NCBI RefSeq assembly: GCF_029760895.1
Contig: NZ_CP121679.1
Span: forward strand, 3,082,001 to 3,146,000
Source of the DNA: Ancylobacter sp. WKF20
Lineage (GTDB): Bacteria > Pseudomonadota > Alphaproteobacteria > Rhizobiales > Xanthobacteraceae
Length of the DNA: 64,000 nucleotides
Direction of reading: 5' to 3'
A program made the translations under genes and the position numbers. Below, piece after piece: positions 52,617-62,277 of this stretch (positions are counted from its first letter, which is position 1; each line of letters starts with the position of its first letter). The notes beneath the pieces were generated by a model. The model was not told the origin of the DNA and made no database searches. It worked only from the letters and a program-made list of their open reading frames with translations.

Positions 52617-53507
52617 ATGACTGACGAGCCGGGCTGGGATCTCTATCGCTCCTTCCTCGCCGCGCTGGAGGCGGGCTCGCTCTCCGGCGCCGCCCGCCGG
52701 CTCGGGCTGACGCAGCCAACCCTCGCCCGCCATCTCGACGCGCTGGAACAGGCGCTGGGCGCGCAGCTTTTCCTGCGCTCGCCACGCGGGCTCATCCCGA
52801 CCGACCTGGCCCGTGAGCTCGGCCCCCATGCCCGCGCCCTCGCCGCGCAGGCCGCCGCGCTGCGGCGCGCCGCGACGGGGGCGGCCGGGGAGATACGCGG
52901 CACGGTGCGGATCAGCGCCTCGGAAGTGGTCGGCGCCATCCATCTGCCGCCGGTGCTGGCGGGCTTGCGGGCGCGCCATCCCCGCCTCGTCCTCGAGCTG
53001 GTGTTGACCAATGCGGTGGAGAATGTGCTGGAGCGCGCCGCCGATATCGCCGTGCGCATGGCCCCGCCGGCGCAGCAGGCGCTGCTCGCCCGCCGCCTGC
53101 CGCCGCTGCGCGTCGGGCTGCATGCCCACCGCGCCTATGTCGCGCGCAAGGGCCTGCCGGCGACGCTCGACGACCTCGCCGGGCATGATCTGATCGGCTT
53201 CGACACGGAGACGCCGGCGATCCGCGCGGTGCTGGCGCGCTTTCCCATGCTGGGGCGCGCCGCCTTCGCGCTGCGCACCGACAGCGACCTCGCGCAGTTG
53301 GCGGCCATCCGCGCGGGTCTCGGCATCGGCTTCTGCCAGGCGGTGATCGCCGCGCGCGAGCCGGACCTCGTGCCGGTGCTGGCCGACGCCTTCGCGCTCG
53401 ACCTGCCGGTGGCGATCGTCATGCATGAGGATCTAAAAGCCAGCGCGCCGCACCGGGCGGTGTTCGACGCGCTGGTCGAGGGCATGCGGGCGGTGGCGGG
53501 GGGCTGA
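52617..53507 (+). CDS. LysR-family transcriptional regulator
   Basis: 296 residues. HTH at about 7-65 ('LAALEAGSLSGAARRLGLTQ', 'PTLARHLDALEQALG'), then a substrate-binding domain with 'GEIRGTVRISASEVVGAIHL' and the pattern typical of regulators that act on the divergent gene. Probable target: the SDR at 51505-52524. Confidence 0.9.
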   Translation: MTDEPGWDLYRSFLAALEAGSLSGAARRLGLTQPTLARHLDALEQALGAQLFLRSPRGLIPTDLARELGPHARALAAQAAALRRAATGAAGEIRGTVRISASEVVGAIHLPPVLAGLRARHPRLVLELVLTNAVENVLERAADIAVRMAPPAQQALLARRLPPLRVGLHAHRAYVARKGLPATLDDLAGHDLIGFDTETPAIRAVLARFPMLGRAAFALRTDSDLAQLAAIRAGLGIGFCQAVIAAREPDLVPVLADAFALDLPVAIVMHEDLKASAPHRAVFDALVEGMRAVAGG

Positions 53508-53527
53508 CCGCCACAACCCATCCCGTC

Positions 53528-53615
53528 GTCATCCCGGACGGTCCACAGGACCGATCCGGGATCGCGCCGTACGGAGGGCGCTCCCGGATCGCCGCTTTGC
53601 GGCGTCCGGGATGAC
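53528..53615. repeat. Composite palindromic repeat, copy 6
   Basis: 88 bp from GTCATCCCGG to CCGGGATGAC, with inner hairpins GGTCCACAGGACC and CCGCTTTGCGG. It lies between two convergent genes, just past both stops. Confidence 0.8.
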
Positions 53616-53631
53616 GAGGGTGCCGGCGTGG

Positions 53632-55851
53632 CTACGCCTTGAAGTCTTCGAGCTTGAAGGGCAGCGAGCGCAGCCGCTGGCCGGTGGCGTCGAAGATGGC
53701 GTTGGACAGCGCCGGGGCGACGCCCGGCACGCCCGGCTCGCCAATGCCGGTGGGGGCGTTCGCGGAGGGCAGGATATGCACCTCGACCTTCGGCATTTCC
53801 GACATGCGCAGCGGGATATAGGTGTCGAAATTGGCCTGCTCGACCACGCCCTTGTCGAGCGTGATCTCGTCATGCAGCGCCGCGCCGAGGCCGAAGCCGA
53901 CGCCGCCCTCGATCTGCGCCGCCACCACATCCGGGTTGATGGCGATGCCGCAATCGACCGCGCAGATCACGCGCTCGACCTTGATCTGGCCGTTCACCAC
54001 CGAGACGTCGATGACGCTGCCGACCACCGAGTTGAAGCTCTCGTGGAGGGCGATGCCGCGCCCCTTGCCCTGCCCGGCCTTCGGCCCCCAATTCGCCTTC
54101 TCGGCGAGGAGCTTGAGCACGGCGGTATGGCGCGGCTTGTCCTTCAGCAGCTCCAGCCGGAACTCCACCGGGTCGCGCCCCGCCGCATGGGCGAGGTCGT
54201 CGATCATCACCTCCACCACATGGGCGGTGTGGGTGTGGCCGACCGAGCGCCACCAGAGCGTCGGCACTTTCACCTTCGGCGTGTGCAGATCGACCGCGAA
54301 GTTGCCGATGGCGTAGTTGGTGTCCGCGGCGCCCTCCACCGAGGTGCCGTCCACCCCTTCCTTCACCATGAACGCCTCGAAGGGCGTGTCGATGATGAAG
54401 GACTGGCCGACGATCCGCTGTTCCCAGCCGGCGATCTTGCCGTCGGCGGTCACGCCGGCGCGCACCGTGTGCAGGAACATCGGCCGGTAGAAGCCGCCCT
54501 TGATGTCATCCTCGCGGGTCCAGACGAGATGCACCGGGGCACGCCCGTCCGTCGCCTTGAGGATGGTCGCGGCCTCGGCGATGTAGTCGGCGGGGATGTT
54601 GGCGCGCCGGCCGAAGGAGCCGCCGGCCCACACCGTCTCGATCTTCACCTGTTCGGGCTTGAGGCCGAGAATGGCCGCCGTCACGCCCTGCTCGATGGTC
54701 TGGAACTGCGAGCCGGTGGTGATGGTCACGCCATCCGCCGTCTTCTCGATGACGCAGTTGAGCGGCTCCATCGGCGCATGGGCGAGATAGGGGAAGGCGA
54801 ACTCGGCCTCGATGGTCTTGGCCGCGCCGGCCAGCCCCTTGGCCGCGTCGCCCCGGCGCGACGCCGGCTTGCCGGGCGTCTTGGCAAGGGCGCGGTACTC
54901 CGCGAGCAGCTCCGTGGTGCCGCGTGTCTCCGCAGTGGCCTCATCCCAGACGATGCCGGTCAGCGCCTCGCGGCCCTGCATCGCCGCCCAGGTATTGGTG
55001 GCGAGCACGGCGATGCCGCTCGGCACCGCCACCACATCGACGACGCCCGGCACCTTCTTCGCCGCCGCGGCGTCGAAGCTCTTTACCGTGGCGCCGAAGC
55101 GGTCCGGGCGGCGCACCACGGCGGTGAGCATGCCCGGCCGGCGCACATCGAGCGCGTAGATCGCGGTGCCGTCGGTCTTGGCGACGGAATCGAGGCGCGG
55201 CAGCTTGGTGCCGATGAGCTTGAAGTCCTTCGGGTCCTTCAGCGTTACCTCGGTCGGCACCGGCCGCTTGGCGGCGGCCTCGGCGAACTCGCCGAAGGAG
55301 CCGGACCGGTTGCCGCTCTTCAGCACACCCTTCTCGATGGTGATGCTGGAGGCCGGCACGCCCCATTTCTCGGCGGCGGCGGCGATCAGCATCTGGCGGG
55401 CGGCGGCGCCGGCCTTGCGCAGCTGCTCCCAGCTATTGGCGGTCGAGGTCGAGCCGCCCGTGCCCTGGATCGGGCCGAACAGCAGGTTGTTATAGACCTG
55501 CGGATTGGCCGGGGCGAAGGCCGCGCGCACCTGGCTCCAATCGGCGTCGAGTTCCTCGGCGACGATGGTGGCAAGGCCGGTGGTGACGCCCTGGCCCATG
55601 TCGAGATGCTTGACGAGAACCGTCACCGTGCTGTCGGGCGCGATGCGCACGAAGGCATTCGGCGCCGGCGGGATGGCCGGCGCGGCGGCGGTGGTGTTGG
55701 CGAAGGCCTTGCCGGCCTGGAAATGCACGCCGATCACCAGCGCGCCGCCGGCGGCGGCGAGACCCTTGATGAAGTTGCGGCGCGAGGGAACCGTCGCCGG
55801 CGCGAGGCTCGCCAGCATCTGGCGGTATTGATCCGGTGTGATGAGGTGCAT
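53632..55851 (-). CDS. Xanthine dehydrogenase-family molybdopterin-binding subunit (isoquinoline 1-oxidoreductase beta-like)
   Basis: 739 residues from ATG at 55851 (a GTG three codons upstream overlaps the previous stop). A Tat-type signal '[19 protein letters not shown]' lies near residue 25, so the enzyme is exported folded. 'GSFGRR' and '[15 protein letters not shown]' are cofactor-site motifs of this subfamily. With the 2Fe-2S subunit it would oxidise an N-heterocycle or aldehyde using Mo-cytosine dinucleotide; the substrate is not evident. Confidence 0.9.
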   Translation of the reverse strand: MHLITPDQYRQMLASLAPATVPSRRNFIKGLAAAGGALVIGVHFQAGKAFANTTAAAPAIPPAPNAFVRIAPDSTVTVLVKHLDMGQGVTTGLATIVAEELDADWSQVRAAFAPANPQVYNNLLFGPIQGTGGSTSTANSWEQLRKAGAAARQMLIAAAAEKWGVPASSITIEKGVLKSGNRSGSFGEFAEAAAKRPVPTEVTLKDPKDFKLIGTKLPRLDSVAKTDGTAIYALDVRRPGMLTAVVRRPDRFGATVKSFDAAAAKKVPGVVDVVAVPSGIAVLATNTWAAMQGREALTGIVWDEATAETRGTTELLAEYRALAKTPGKPASRRGDAAKGLAGAAKTIEAEFAFPYLAHAPMEPLNCVIEKTADGVTITTGSQFQTIEQGVTAAILGLKPEQVKIETVWAGGSFGRRANIPADYIAEAATILKATDGRAPVHLVWTREDDIKGGFYRPMFLHTVRAGVTADGKIAGWEQRIVGQSFIIDTPFEAFMVKEGVDGTSVEGAADTNYAIGNFAVDLHTPKVKVPTLWWRSVGHTHTAHVVEVMIDDLAHAAGRDPVEFRLELLKDKPRHTAVLKLLAEKANWGPKAGQGKGRGIALHESFNSVVGSVIDVSVVNGQIKVERVICAVDCGIAINPDVVAAQIEGGVGFGLGAALHDEITLDKGVVEQANFDTYIPLRMSEMPKVEVHILPSANAPTGIGEPGVPGVAPALSNAIFDATGQRLRSLPFKLEDFKA

Positions 55852-55856
55852 GGCGC

Positions 55857-56309
55857 TCACGCGAGGTTGGAGGCAGCGTCGTGAATGGCGGCCCGGATGC
55901 GCTGATAGGTGGCGCAGCGGCACACATTGCCATCCATCGCGGCGTCGATATCGGCATCGCTCGGCTTGCGGTTCTCGCTGAGCAGGCCGATGGCGGACAT
56001 GATCTGGCCGGACTGGCAGTAGCCGCACTGCACGACGTCGAGCTTGCGCCAGGCGGCAACCACCGCCGTGCCGACCTCGCCGCCCACGCCCTCGATGGTG
56101 GTGACGCTCTTGCCTTCGACATCCGCCAGCGAGGTCTGGCAGGAACGGACGGGCGCCCCGTCCACATGCACGGTGCAGGCGCCGCACAGCGCCGCGCCGC
56201 AGCCGAATTTGGTGCCGGTGAGACCGACAATGTCGCGGATCGCCCAAAGCAGCGGCATGTCGCCCGCCGCCTCGATCGTCCGCTCGGTTCCATTGAGTGT
56301 AAATTTCAT
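55857..56309 (-). CDS. 2Fe-2S subunit of the molybdenum oxidoreductase (isoquinoline 1-oxidoreductase alpha-like)
   Basis: 150 residues. First cluster: C37, C42, C45, C57 ('[10 protein letters not shown]'); second: C95, C98, C130, C132 ('CGYCQSGQ', 'VCRC'). It passes electrons from the Mo site. Stop overlaps the start region of the large subunit, so they are coupled. Confidence 0.93.
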   Translation of the reverse strand: MKFTLNGTERTIEAAGDMPLLWAIRDIVGLTGTKFGCGAALCGACTVHVDGAPVRSCQTSLADVEGKSVTTIEGVGGEVGTAVVAAWRKLDVVQCGYCQSGQIMSAIGLLSENRKPSDADIDAAMDGNVCRCATYQRIRAAIHDAASNLA

Positions 56310-56447
56310 GTCGCCCTCTCCTTGGGGGATGAGGACGCAGCAAGGGGGAGCCGTCGGGCATCCCGGCCCGCGGCGACTCCCGAATGTGCGCTCCCGTGCG
56401 GAAGCTAGGATATGATGACAGCCATCATCTAATCACCGTTCGGTGAG
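56310..56447. promoter_or_regulatory. Control region with two inverted repeats between TetR and the molybdoenzyme
   Basis: ATGATG-ACAGC-CATCAT (56412-56428) and TCACCG-TT-CGGTGA (56433-56446) lie just upstream of the 2Fe-2S gene. The second has the ACCG-N2-CGGT core common in TetR-family operators. Either could be the site by which the neighbouring TetR controls the operon (inference). Confidence 0.55.
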
Positions 56448-57110
56448 CTATATCCGAGCGTTTACAAGACCTTCCGCATTCGCACGCACCGGCACCGTTA
56501 TCGGCGCGACGCCCAGCATGACCGGCACGAAATCGGCGAGATCGCGCACATCCTCGATGATGCGGTCATCGCCGCGGCTGGCCGAAGCGAAAAAGATACC
56601 GTCGAGCACGAGGCCGATGCGCCGCGCGGTCTTGGCCGTGTCGAGCGGGGGAAAGGCGCCGCTGGCGACGCCGCGCTCCAGCGCGTCCTCAAGCAGGATT
56701 TTCTCGCGCGCATAAAAGCCGGCGATCAGCGTATCGAGCTCCGGGTCGCGCAGGCCGGAGGTGGCGTAGTCGGCCATCAGCTTCACCATGCGGGTGATGG
56801 TGGGGGTGATGGCGGCGTGCGTTTCCACCCAGGCGAGGATCTGCGCCAGCGGCTCGCCGCTCGCCAGCCGGCGTGCCTCATAGCCCGCCACCAGCTCGTC
56901 AATGGCGTGGGCAAGGGCGCGGCGGACGAGGTCCTCCTTGTTGTCGAAATAGTGGTAGAGCAGCCCAACATTGATGCCGCAGACCTGCGCGATGTCGCGC
57001 ACCGCCACCGTCGCGAAATGGCGCTCGGCGAACAGCCGCAACGCTTCGTCGAGGATCATGGCGCGCCGTTCGCTCGGCTGGAGGCGCTTGCGCGCGGCCT
57101 TGGCGGTCAT
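56448..57110 (-). CDS. TetR-family transcriptional regulator
   Basis: 220 residues. HTH 'FATVAVRDIAQVCGINVGLL' then 'YHYFDNKEDLVRRAL' is the TetR signature. The C-terminal ligand domain is about 70-200. It is followed in the same direction by the molybdoenzyme genes and preceded by a perfect dyad, so it likely controls itself and perhaps them. Confidence 0.93.
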   Translation of the reverse strand: MTAKAARKRLQPSERRAMILDEALRLFAERHFATVAVRDIAQVCGINVGLLYHYFDNKEDLVRRALAHAIDELVAGYEARRLASGEPLAQILAWVETHAAITPTITRMVKLMADYATSGLRDPELDTLIAGFYAREKILLEDALERGVASGAFPPLDTAKTARRIGLVLDGIFFASASRGDDRIIEDVRDLADFVPVMLGVAPITVPVRANAEGLVNARI

Positions 57111-57120
57111 GCTCTCTCCC

Positions 57121-57136
57121 TCCGTAATTCTACGGA
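57121..57136. promoter_or_regulatory. Perfect inverted repeat upstream of tetR (TCCGTA-N4-TACGGA)
   Basis: TCCGTA (57121-57126), ATTC, TACGGA (57131-57136), starting 10 bp from the tetR start codon. Position and symmetry suit an autoregulatory TetR operator. A second dyad TTAGGC-N6-GCCTAA (57175-57192) lies further up toward the substrate-binding protein gene. Confidence 0.6.
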
Positions 57137-57255
57137 ATTTTTTGCCTCGCCCATATGCTAGGCGTGCTCAATTGTTAGGCTTGCAGGCCTAATTAAGTCA
57201 ACGTTTAATAACCTGGTCCCGCCCGCCCCGCCTAGAGCGACCAGGAGCCGTCCCC

Positions 57256-58338
57256 ATGAAGCGCATGTTTAGGGCCGCCGTGCTGTTCGCCGGCCTGACC
57301 GCCGCCCTCACCGGCGCCGCCCAGACCCCGGCCGACGCCGCCCCCAAGAAGAGTTTCAAGGTCGCCTACACCGTCTATATCGGCTTCATGCCCTTCGCCT
57401 ACATGAAGCAGTCGGGCATCATGAAGAAGTGGGCCGACAAATACGGCATCGAGGTCGATCTGCTGCAGACCAATGATTATGTCGGCGGCGTCAACCAGTT
57501 CATCGCCGGCGATATCGACGCGGTCGGCGTCGCCTCGATGGACGGCCTGACCATGCCGGCGGCCGGCGGGGTGGACACCTCGGTGTTCCTCATCACCGAT
57601 TATTCCAACGGCAATGACCTCATCGTCTCCAAGACCGCCAAGGACGTGAAGGAACTCGCCGGGCAGGACGTGTACCTGCTGCAATATTCCGTCTCGCACT
57701 ACCTCCTCAACCGCGCGCTGCAGAAGGCCGGCATCGAGGATCCGGCCGCCGCCAAGGCGATCAACATTTCCGACGCCGAGATCGCCGCCGCCTTCATCTC
57801 GCAGGACGCGATGAAGCACGCCGTCTCGTGGAAGCCGCTCACCGAGGACATGCTGAAGGTGAAGGGCGCCACCAAGCTCTTCGACAGCGCGCAGATTCCC
57901 GGCGAGATCATGGACGTGTTCATCGGCAAGACCGATGTGCTGAAGGACAACCCGGACTTCGCCAAGGCGGTGATCGGCGCCTGGTATGAGGCGCTCGGCA
58001 TCCTCAAGGCCGGCGGCGCCAAGGGCGAGGAGATGCGCTCGGTGATGACCAGCGCCATGGGCACCGATGCCGGCGGCCTGCAGGCGCAGCTCGACACCAC
58101 CCATTTCTTCTACACCCCGGCGGAAGCCTATGACTTCCTGACCGCGGCCGAGAACGCCAAGATCTGGGACAGCATCCGGACCTTCTGCTTCCAGCAGGGC
58201 CTGTTCGGCCAGGGCGCGACCAGCGTCGATTCCATCGGCATCGAGGTCGCCAGCGGCGCCGTGCTCGGCGACAAGGGCAATATCAAGATGCGCATCAACC
58301 CGAGCTTCACCAAGCTGGCGGTCGACGGGAAGCTGTGA
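57256..58338 (+). CDS. ABC transporter substrate-binding protein, urea-carboxylase-region type
   Basis: 360 residues with a signal peptide (1-29, ending near 'ADAAP'). 'YTVYIGFMPFAYMKQSGIMK', 'VSHYLLNRALQKAGI', 'TKLFDSAQIPGEIMDVF' follow the family of binding proteins found beside urea/guanidine carboxylase genes. It should capture a small N-rich solute in the periplasm for the permease and ATPase just downstream. No carboxylase is in the window, so the ligand here may differ. Confidence 0.82.
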   Translation: MKRMFRAAVLFAGLTAALTGAAQTPADAAPKKSFKVAYTVYIGFMPFAYMKQSGIMKKWADKYGIEVDLLQTNDYVGGVNQFIAGDIDAVGVASMDGLTMPAAGGVDTSVFLITDYSNGNDLIVSKTAKDVKELAGQDVYLLQYSVSHYLLNRALQKAGIEDPAAAKAINISDAEIAAAFISQDAMKHAVSWKPLTEDMLKVKGATKLFDSAQIPGEIMDVFIGKTDVLKDNPDFAKAVIGAWYEALGILKAGGAKGEEMRSVMTSAMGTDAGGLQAQLDTTHFFYTPAEAYDFLTAAENAKIWDSIRTFCFQQGLFGQGATSVDSIGIEVASGAVLGDKGNIKMRINPSFTKLAVDGKL

Positions 58339-58614
58339 GCTGGCCGGCGGCACGCCGTGCCGCCCGCGCCCCGGACAAGCGACGCGCAGCGGAGCGATGA
58401 TCCGGGGCCCAGGGTAAAGCTCGGCGAAGCCGGCAATCCCGGAGCGTGACGGCCTGATCCACCGCCAGAGGCTTTGCCGAAGAATTTTACGCTGGATCCC
58501 GGCTCGGCGCTCCGGCTTCGCCTCCGCTGGGCCGGGACACGAAAGCAGCCCCCTCACCGACCCGCTTCGCGGGCCACCTCTCCCCGTCGGGGAGAGGGAA
58601 GTAGAGGCCACACC
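58339..58614. repeat. Repeat-rich gap with palindrome CTCTCCCC-GTC-GGGGAGAG
   Basis: 276 bases between the binding protein and its permease, unusually long for such an operon. It carries CTCTCCCCGTCGGGGAGAG (58578-58596), the hairpin CCCGCTTCGCGGG (58561-58573) and a GGATCCCGGC...GCCGGGAC stem (about 58494-58537). These are insertions of dispersed palindromes rather than a promoter I can define. Confidence 0.6.
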
Positions 58615-59433
58615 ATGCGTCGCATCATCAATTACGCACCCCGGCCCGGCGTGAAGCTGATCCTCGCGGCCCTGCCCTTCGTGGCGGTGATCGCGATCTA
58701 TCTCATCGCCTCGAACGCCCGGCTCGCCATCGAGCCGAACGACAAGCTGATGCCGGGCTTCGCCTCCTTCTATGCGGCGATGCTGCGGCTGGCGACGACG
58801 CTGGATATCGCCACCAAGCAGTATTTGCTGTGGTGGGACACCTGGCTCTCGCTCTGGCGGCTGTTTGTCGGGCTCGGCATCGCCGCCGTGCTCGGGCTGG
58901 TGCTCGGCGTCACCGTCGGCTTCGTCCCTTACCTCCGGGCGATGTTCGAGCCGTTCTTCGCCGCCTTCTCGCTCATCCCCCCGCTCGCCGTGCTGCCGAT
59001 CCTGTTCATCATCTTCGGCCTGGGCGAAGCCTCGAAGATCGTGCTGATCGTCTTCGGCATCGCGCCCTTCATTATTCGCGACGTGATGCTGCGCGTTGCC
59101 GCCATCCCGACCGAGCAGATCATCAAGGCGCAGACGCTGGGCGCCTCGACCTGGCAGATGGTGACGGGCGTGGTGCTGCCGCAGGTCATGCCACGCCTCA
59201 TCGATTCCGTGCGGCTCTCGCTCGGCGCGGCCTGGCTGTTCGTCATCGCCGCCGAGGCGATCACGGCGGAGGGCGGGCTCGGCTACCGCATCTTCCTGGT
59301 GCGCCGCTATCTCGCGATGGACGTGATCCTGCCCTATGTCGTCTGGATCACGCTGCTCGCCTTCCTGATGGATTGGGGCCTGCGCAAGCTCGCGGCCGCC
59401 GCCTATCCCTGGGACCGGATCAAGGCGGCCTGA
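58615..59433 (+). CDS. ABC transporter permease (NitT/TauT type)
   Basis: 272 residues, six membrane helices. The EAA loop is 'RVAAIPTEQIIKAQTLGAST' then 'VVLPQVMPRLID'. First-gene signals are weak because the ATG at 58615 follows a repeat. It pairs with the ATPase 3 bp downstream. Confidence 0.93.
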   Translation: MRRIINYAPRPGVKLILAALPFVAVIAIYLIASNARLAIEPNDKLMPGFASFYAAMLRLATTLDIATKQYLLWWDTWLSLWRLFVGLGIAAVLGLVLGVTVGFVPYLRAMFEPFFAAFSLIPPLAVLPILFIIFGLGEASKIVLIVFGIAPFIIRDVMLRVAAIPTEQIIKAQTLGASTWQMVTGVVLPQVMPRLIDSVRLSLGAAWLFVIAAEAITAEGGLGYRIFLVRRYLAMDVILPYVVWITLLAFLMDWGLRKLAAAAYPWDRIKAA

Positions 59434-59436
59434 CCC

Positions 59437-60306
59437 ATGACCACGATCCTCTTCGACAATGTCTGGAAGGAATATGACGAGCGCATCGTGCTCGAGCAGG
59501 TCAACCTGTCGCTCGACGACCACGAATTCCTCGTCATCATCGGCCCCTCGGGCGTCGGCAAGACCACGCTGCTGCGCCTCCTGCTCTCCCAGGAAGTGCC
59601 CACGCGTGGAAGAATCCTGATCGACGGCGAGCCGATCGCCGCCGAGCCGACCGCCGATCGCGGCGTGGTGTTCCAGCGCTACTCGGTGTTCCCGCACAAG
59701 ACCGTCTTGGAAAACGTGATGCTCGGCCCGCAATGGGCGGGGTCGCCGATCCTCGGCCGGTTCTTCGGCGCGAGGCGCCGGACGCTGGAGGCGCAGGCCA
59801 TGGCACTCCTTACCCGCGTCGGCCTTGGCGAGCACGCCGACAAATACCCCGCCCAGCTCTCCGGCGGCCAGCAGCAGCGGCTTGCCTTGGCGCAGGCGCT
59901 CATCATGAAGCCCAAGGTGCTGCTGCTCGACGAGCCCTTCGGCGCGCTCGACCCCGGCACCCGCAAGTCGATGCATCAGCTGGTCAGCGAGCTCTGGGAA
60001 GAGAACCGCATGACCATCGTCATGGTCACGCATGATCTGCCCGAGGCCTTCCTGCTCGGCACCCGCGTCATCGCGGTGGACCGCCCACGCAAGGACCCGC
60101 AGGCGCCGGAGCGCTTCGGCGCCACCATCGTCTCCGATTACGAGGCGAAGTGCCGGATCGTGCGCGAATCCCGCGAATTCGAGGCCGAGCGCGAACGCGT
60201 GCGCCTCACCCTCGTTTCCTCCACCCCCACTCCCGCGTCACCGATCCCGTGCCGCCCCCGCGCCGGCGCGGCTTCTCGTGAAGGACTGAACGATGTCTGC
60301 CTCTGA
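59437..60306 (+). CDS. ABC transporter ATP-binding protein (NitT/TauT type)
   Basis: 289 residues. Walker A 'GPSGVGKTT' (36-44), signature 'LSGGQQQRLALAQAL', Walker B 'VLLLDEPFGALD', switch 'VMVTHDLPEAF'. Its C-terminal 14 bases overlap the monooxygenase gene. It powers import with the permease. Confidence 0.95.
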   Translation: MTTILFDNVWKEYDERIVLEQVNLSLDDHEFLVIIGPSGVGKTTLLRLLLSQEVPTRGRILIDGEPIAAEPTADRGVVFQRYSVFPHKTVLENVMLGPQWAGSPILGRFFGARRRTLEAQAMALLTRVGLGEHADKYPAQLSGGQQQRLALAQALIMKPKVLLLDEPFGALDPGTRKSMHQLVSELWEENRMTIVMVTHDLPEAFLLGTRVIAVDRPRKDPQAPERFGATIVSDYEAKCRIVRESREFEAERERVRLTLVSSTPTPASPIPCRPRAGAASREGLNDVCL

Positions 60307-61633
60307 CACGGCCCCCATCCCCGCCCCCAAGCCTTTCCACCTCGCCTGGTTCATGAACTTCACGCCCGACGAGTGGCGCGAACCCTTCGGCCAGGGCGGC
60401 AATCCGTGGGACGGCCAGTTCTATATCGAGATGGCCCAGGCCATGGAGCGCGCCTGCTTCGATCTCATCATGATCGAGGACAAGCTGATGGTGCCGGAGA
60501 CCTATGGCGGCTCGCGCGACATTTCGCTCAAGCACGCCATGATGGTGCCGAAGGCCGATCCCGCCCCGCTCGCGGTCGCCATGGGCATGGCCACCAAGCA
60601 TCTCGGCGTGGTCGCCACCATGTCCACCATGGCCTACCCGCCCTTCATGCTGGCGCGGCTGTCCTCCACGATCGACAGCCTGACCAAGGGCCGTTTCGGC
60701 TGGAACGTCGTCACCTCGGCCGAAGACCTGATGGCGAAGAATTTCGGCATGGACAAGCTGCCTCAGCGCGAGGACCGCTACGCCATGGCCGAGGAGTATC
60801 TGGAAGTCTGCGACAAGCTGTTCAACAGCTGGGAGCCGGACGCCGTGGTGCTCGACCGCAAGAACGGCATCTATGCCGACGGCTCCAAGGTCCACACCAT
60901 CGACCACAAGGGCACCTATTATCAGGTGCGCGGCCCGCTCAACACCGTGCCCTCGCCGCAGCGCCGCCCGGTCTACCTCCAGGCCGGCGCCTCCCCGCGC
61001 GGGCGTGACTTCGCCGCGCGCTATGCCGACGCCATCGTCTCGGTCGCCAATGGCGTCGAGGGCATGAAGGCGTTCCGCTCGGACATCCGCGCCCGCGCCG
61101 AGAAGCTCGGCCGCAACCCTGACGACATCAAGGTGTTCTTCTGCATCTGCCCGAGCCTCGGCGAGACCGAGGAGGAGGCCCATGCCCGCTACCGCAACGT
61201 CACCATGTCGGACAATTTCGTCACCGACGTGCTGATCTCGATTTCCGCCATCACCGAGATCGACTTCTCGCAATACCCGCTCGACAAGCCGCTGCCGGAA
61301 AAGCTCGTCACCAACGGCGAATCCGGCACGCTCGACAAGTTCCAGCAATGGGGGTCGGGCAAGACGCTGCGCGAGCTGGCGGCGGCGGGCGGCGGCGGCC
61401 TCGTCTCCTCCATGGAGCTGATCGGCACCCCCGCGCAGGTCGCCGAGAAGATGGGCGCCGCCATGGCCGAGGTCGGCGGCGACGGCTTCCTCATCACCAC
61501 GCCGGTGCTGCGCGTCTCGCGCCGCTACATCACTGAAATCTGCGACGGGCTGGTGCCGGAGCTGCAGGCCCGCGGCCTGACCCGCAAGGAATACAAGCAC
61601 CAGCTCCTGCGCGACAATCTGCGCGAATTCTGA
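60293..61633 (+). CDS. LLM-class flavin-dependent monooxygenase (NtaA/SnaA/DszA family)
   Basis: 446 residues; 'GAAGGA' upstream. 'FHLAWFMNFTPDEWREPF', 'GRFGWNVVTSAEDLMAKNFG' and 'PVYLQAGASPRGRDFAARYAD' are the family's FMN- and substrate-site regions. It uses reduced FMN and oxygen to hydroxylate or cleave C-S or C-N bonds. Fused in one operon with an uptake system and a flavin reductase, it probably acts on the imported compound. Confidence 0.9.
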   Translation: MSASDTAPIPAPKPFHLAWFMNFTPDEWREPFGQGGNPWDGQFYIEMAQAMERACFDLIMIEDKLMVPETYGGSRDISLKHAMMVPKADPAPLAVAMGMATKHLGVVATMSTMAYPPFMLARLSSTIDSLTKGRFGWNVVTSAEDLMAKNFGMDKLPQREDRYAMAEEYLEVCDKLFNSWEPDAVVLDRKNGIYADGSKVHTIDHKGTYYQVRGPLNTVPSPQRRPVYLQAGASPRGRDFAARYADAIVSVANGVEGMKAFRSDIRARAEKLGRNPDDIKVFFCICPSLGETEEEAHARYRNVTMSDNFVTDVLISISAITEIDFSQYPLDKPLPEKLVTNGESGTLDKFQQWGSGKTLRELAAAGGGGLVSSMELIGTPAQVAEKMGAAMAEVGGDGFLITTPVLRVSRRYITEICDGLVPELQARGLTRKEYKHQLLRDNLREF

Positions 61634-61716
61634 GCCGCGTCGCGATTCAAGGGAGGGACGGCACCGCCGCCCCTCCTTAGTCGGCTTACAACCCATAATG
61701 CCGAAGGAGGCGCTTC

Positions 61717-62277
61717 ATGGGACAGTGGCAGCCGGCGGGCTCCGCCGAGACGATCATTCCGGTTCCCGCAGCGGAACCGGCCCCCGCGGTGACGCGGCAG
61801 GAGTACCGCGACGCCATGGCACGCCTCGGCGCCGCCGTGAACATCGTCACCACCGACGGCCCGGCCGGGCGGCACGGCTTCACCGCCTCGGCGGTGTGCT
61901 CGGTCACCGACCAGCCGCCGACGCTGCTGGTGTGCCTCAACAAGGGCTCCTCGGCGAGCGCCGTGGTCCACGCCAATGGCGTCATCTGCGTCAACACGCT
62001 GGCGCCGGGCCATGAGACGCTCTCCAACATGTTCGGCGGCGGCAAGCCGGTCGAGGAACGCTTCGCCGCCGGCGAGTGGCGCACCTCCGCCACCGGCGCG
62101 CCGATGCTGGTAGGCGCGCTCACCGCCTTCGACTGCCGCATCACCCGCACCGTCGAGGTCGGCACCCATGACGTGCTGTTCTGCGAGGTGGTGGGCCTCG
62201 CCCATGGCGACGCGCGCGAGGGGCTGATCTATTTCAGCCGCCGCTACCACGCCATCAACGGCGCGAGCCCGGACTAG
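61717..62277 (+). CDS. NAD(P)H:flavin reductase (two-component monooxygenase partner)
   Basis: 186 residues, AAGGAGG before the ATG. The split-barrel flavin reductase domain: 'RLGAAVNIVTTDGPAGRHGF', 'SVTDQPPTLLVCLN', 'HDVLFCEVVGLAHGD'. It supplies FMNH2 to the monooxygenase. 83 bp downstream of it. Confidence 0.92.
   Translation: MGQWQPAGSAETIIPVPAAEPAPAVTRQEYRDAMARLGAAVNIVTTDGPAGRHGFTASAVCSVTDQPPTLLVCLNKGSSASAVVHANGVICVNTLAPGHETLSNMFGGGKPVEERFAAGEWRTSATGAPMLVGALTAFDCRITRTVEVGTHDVLFCEVVGLAHGDAREGLIYFSRRYHAINGASPD

Noticed and set aside
53611..55884. A plus-strand open frame of over 700 codons opposite the molybdoenzyme subunit
   Set aside because: Antisense shadow; the minus strand has a Tat signal and cofactor motifs.
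57111..57255. A guanidine-I (ykkC) riboswitch upstream of the urea/guanidine-type binding protein
   Set aside because: The region is short and lacks the conserved terminal segment and stems expected; only simple dyads are seen.
57232..60033. A minus-strand open frame of over 900 codons across the ABC operon
   Set aside because: Antisense shadow of three recognised ABC genes; its composition is the usual His/Asp/Arg-rich artefact of high-GC antisense frames.
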